Part shown: in pieces, positions 17,040 through 17,067 of the stretch
Layout: each line of letters starts with the position of its first letter
How positions within the stretch are numbered: position 1 is the stretch's first letter
Assembly (NCBI GenBank): GCA_946803715.1
Contig: CAMPET010000016.1
Span: forward strand, 266,936 to 284,002
Source: Beroe ovata
Lineage: Eukaryota > Ctenophora > Nuda > Beroida > Beroidae
Direction: 5' to 3'
Length of the DNA: 17,067 nt
Made by a program: the position numbers and the translations under genes
The notes under the pieces: model-generated
Seen by the model: the letters and a program-made list of their open reading frames with translations, nothing else
Told to the model about the DNA's origin: nothing
Database searches by the model: none

Positions 17040-17067
17040 GTGTTTGTGTGTGTTTGTGTGTGTGTGT
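17040..17067. repeat. (GT)n-rich tract at window end
   Basis: Interrupted GT dinucleotides running into the last base. Confidence 0.88.

Overview
This is a eukaryotic, clearly animal, genomic segment of about 17 kb. Both real genes are split by GT..AG introns, the intergenic DNA is AT-rich, and there are many microsatellites, satellites, foldbacks and a retroelement scrap. Neither gene has a whole ORF; both were assembled here exon by exon from reading phase, splice sites and family motifs. The products (an ESRP/Fusilli splicing factor and a CFAP90-like ciliary protein) point to a ciliated metazoan. The divergence of both proteins from my memory of the vertebrate ones suggests a distant invertebrate, possibly non-bilaterian, but I cannot name the species. 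The window begins and ends in (GT)n, as a contig broken at microsatellites would.

Positions 1-7180 and beyond, + strand: the 3' part of an ESRP/Fusilli-type RNA-binding protein gene. Seven exons (1443-1543, 3907-4080, 5908-6141, 6273-6450, 6569-6772, 6945-7027, 7159-7180) join in one frame to give 331 C-terminal residues. These cover the second half of one quasi-RRM, a linker, a complete third RRM and an Ala/Tyr/Pro-rich tail. The two large introns hold GT-rich and TTTG-type repeats. The intron after 4080 also holds a near-duplicate of about 500-650 bp joined by the window's single N, which looks like two unmerged haplotypes. Positions 7181 to about 9066 are AT-rich 3' UTR/flank with AATAAA signals at 7580 and 9061.

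Positions 10261-12308, - strand, tail-to-tail with the first gene: a small gene resembling CFAP90 (C5orf49), an axonemal protein. Three upstream exons (12308-12216, 12072-11935, 11800-11690) are followed by three separate versions of the last coding exon (11569-11411, 10885-10754, 10410-10261). Each is open in the same phase, carries the same YGKR-like and HAKV..FY-like pattern, and ends in its own stop. This array of alternative C-terminal exons is the most interesting signal in the window. A 14-19-19 bp higher-order satellite sits between the first and second versions.

Positions 12.5-17 kb: no gene I can defend. The stretch holds a CG-rich foldback complex (13.59-14.06 kb), a perfect 30-bp palindrome (14312-14341), the 3' end of a reverse-transcriptase retroelement with a structured tail (14443 to about 15350), and a dispersed repeat seen at 12.85 and 15.5 kb.
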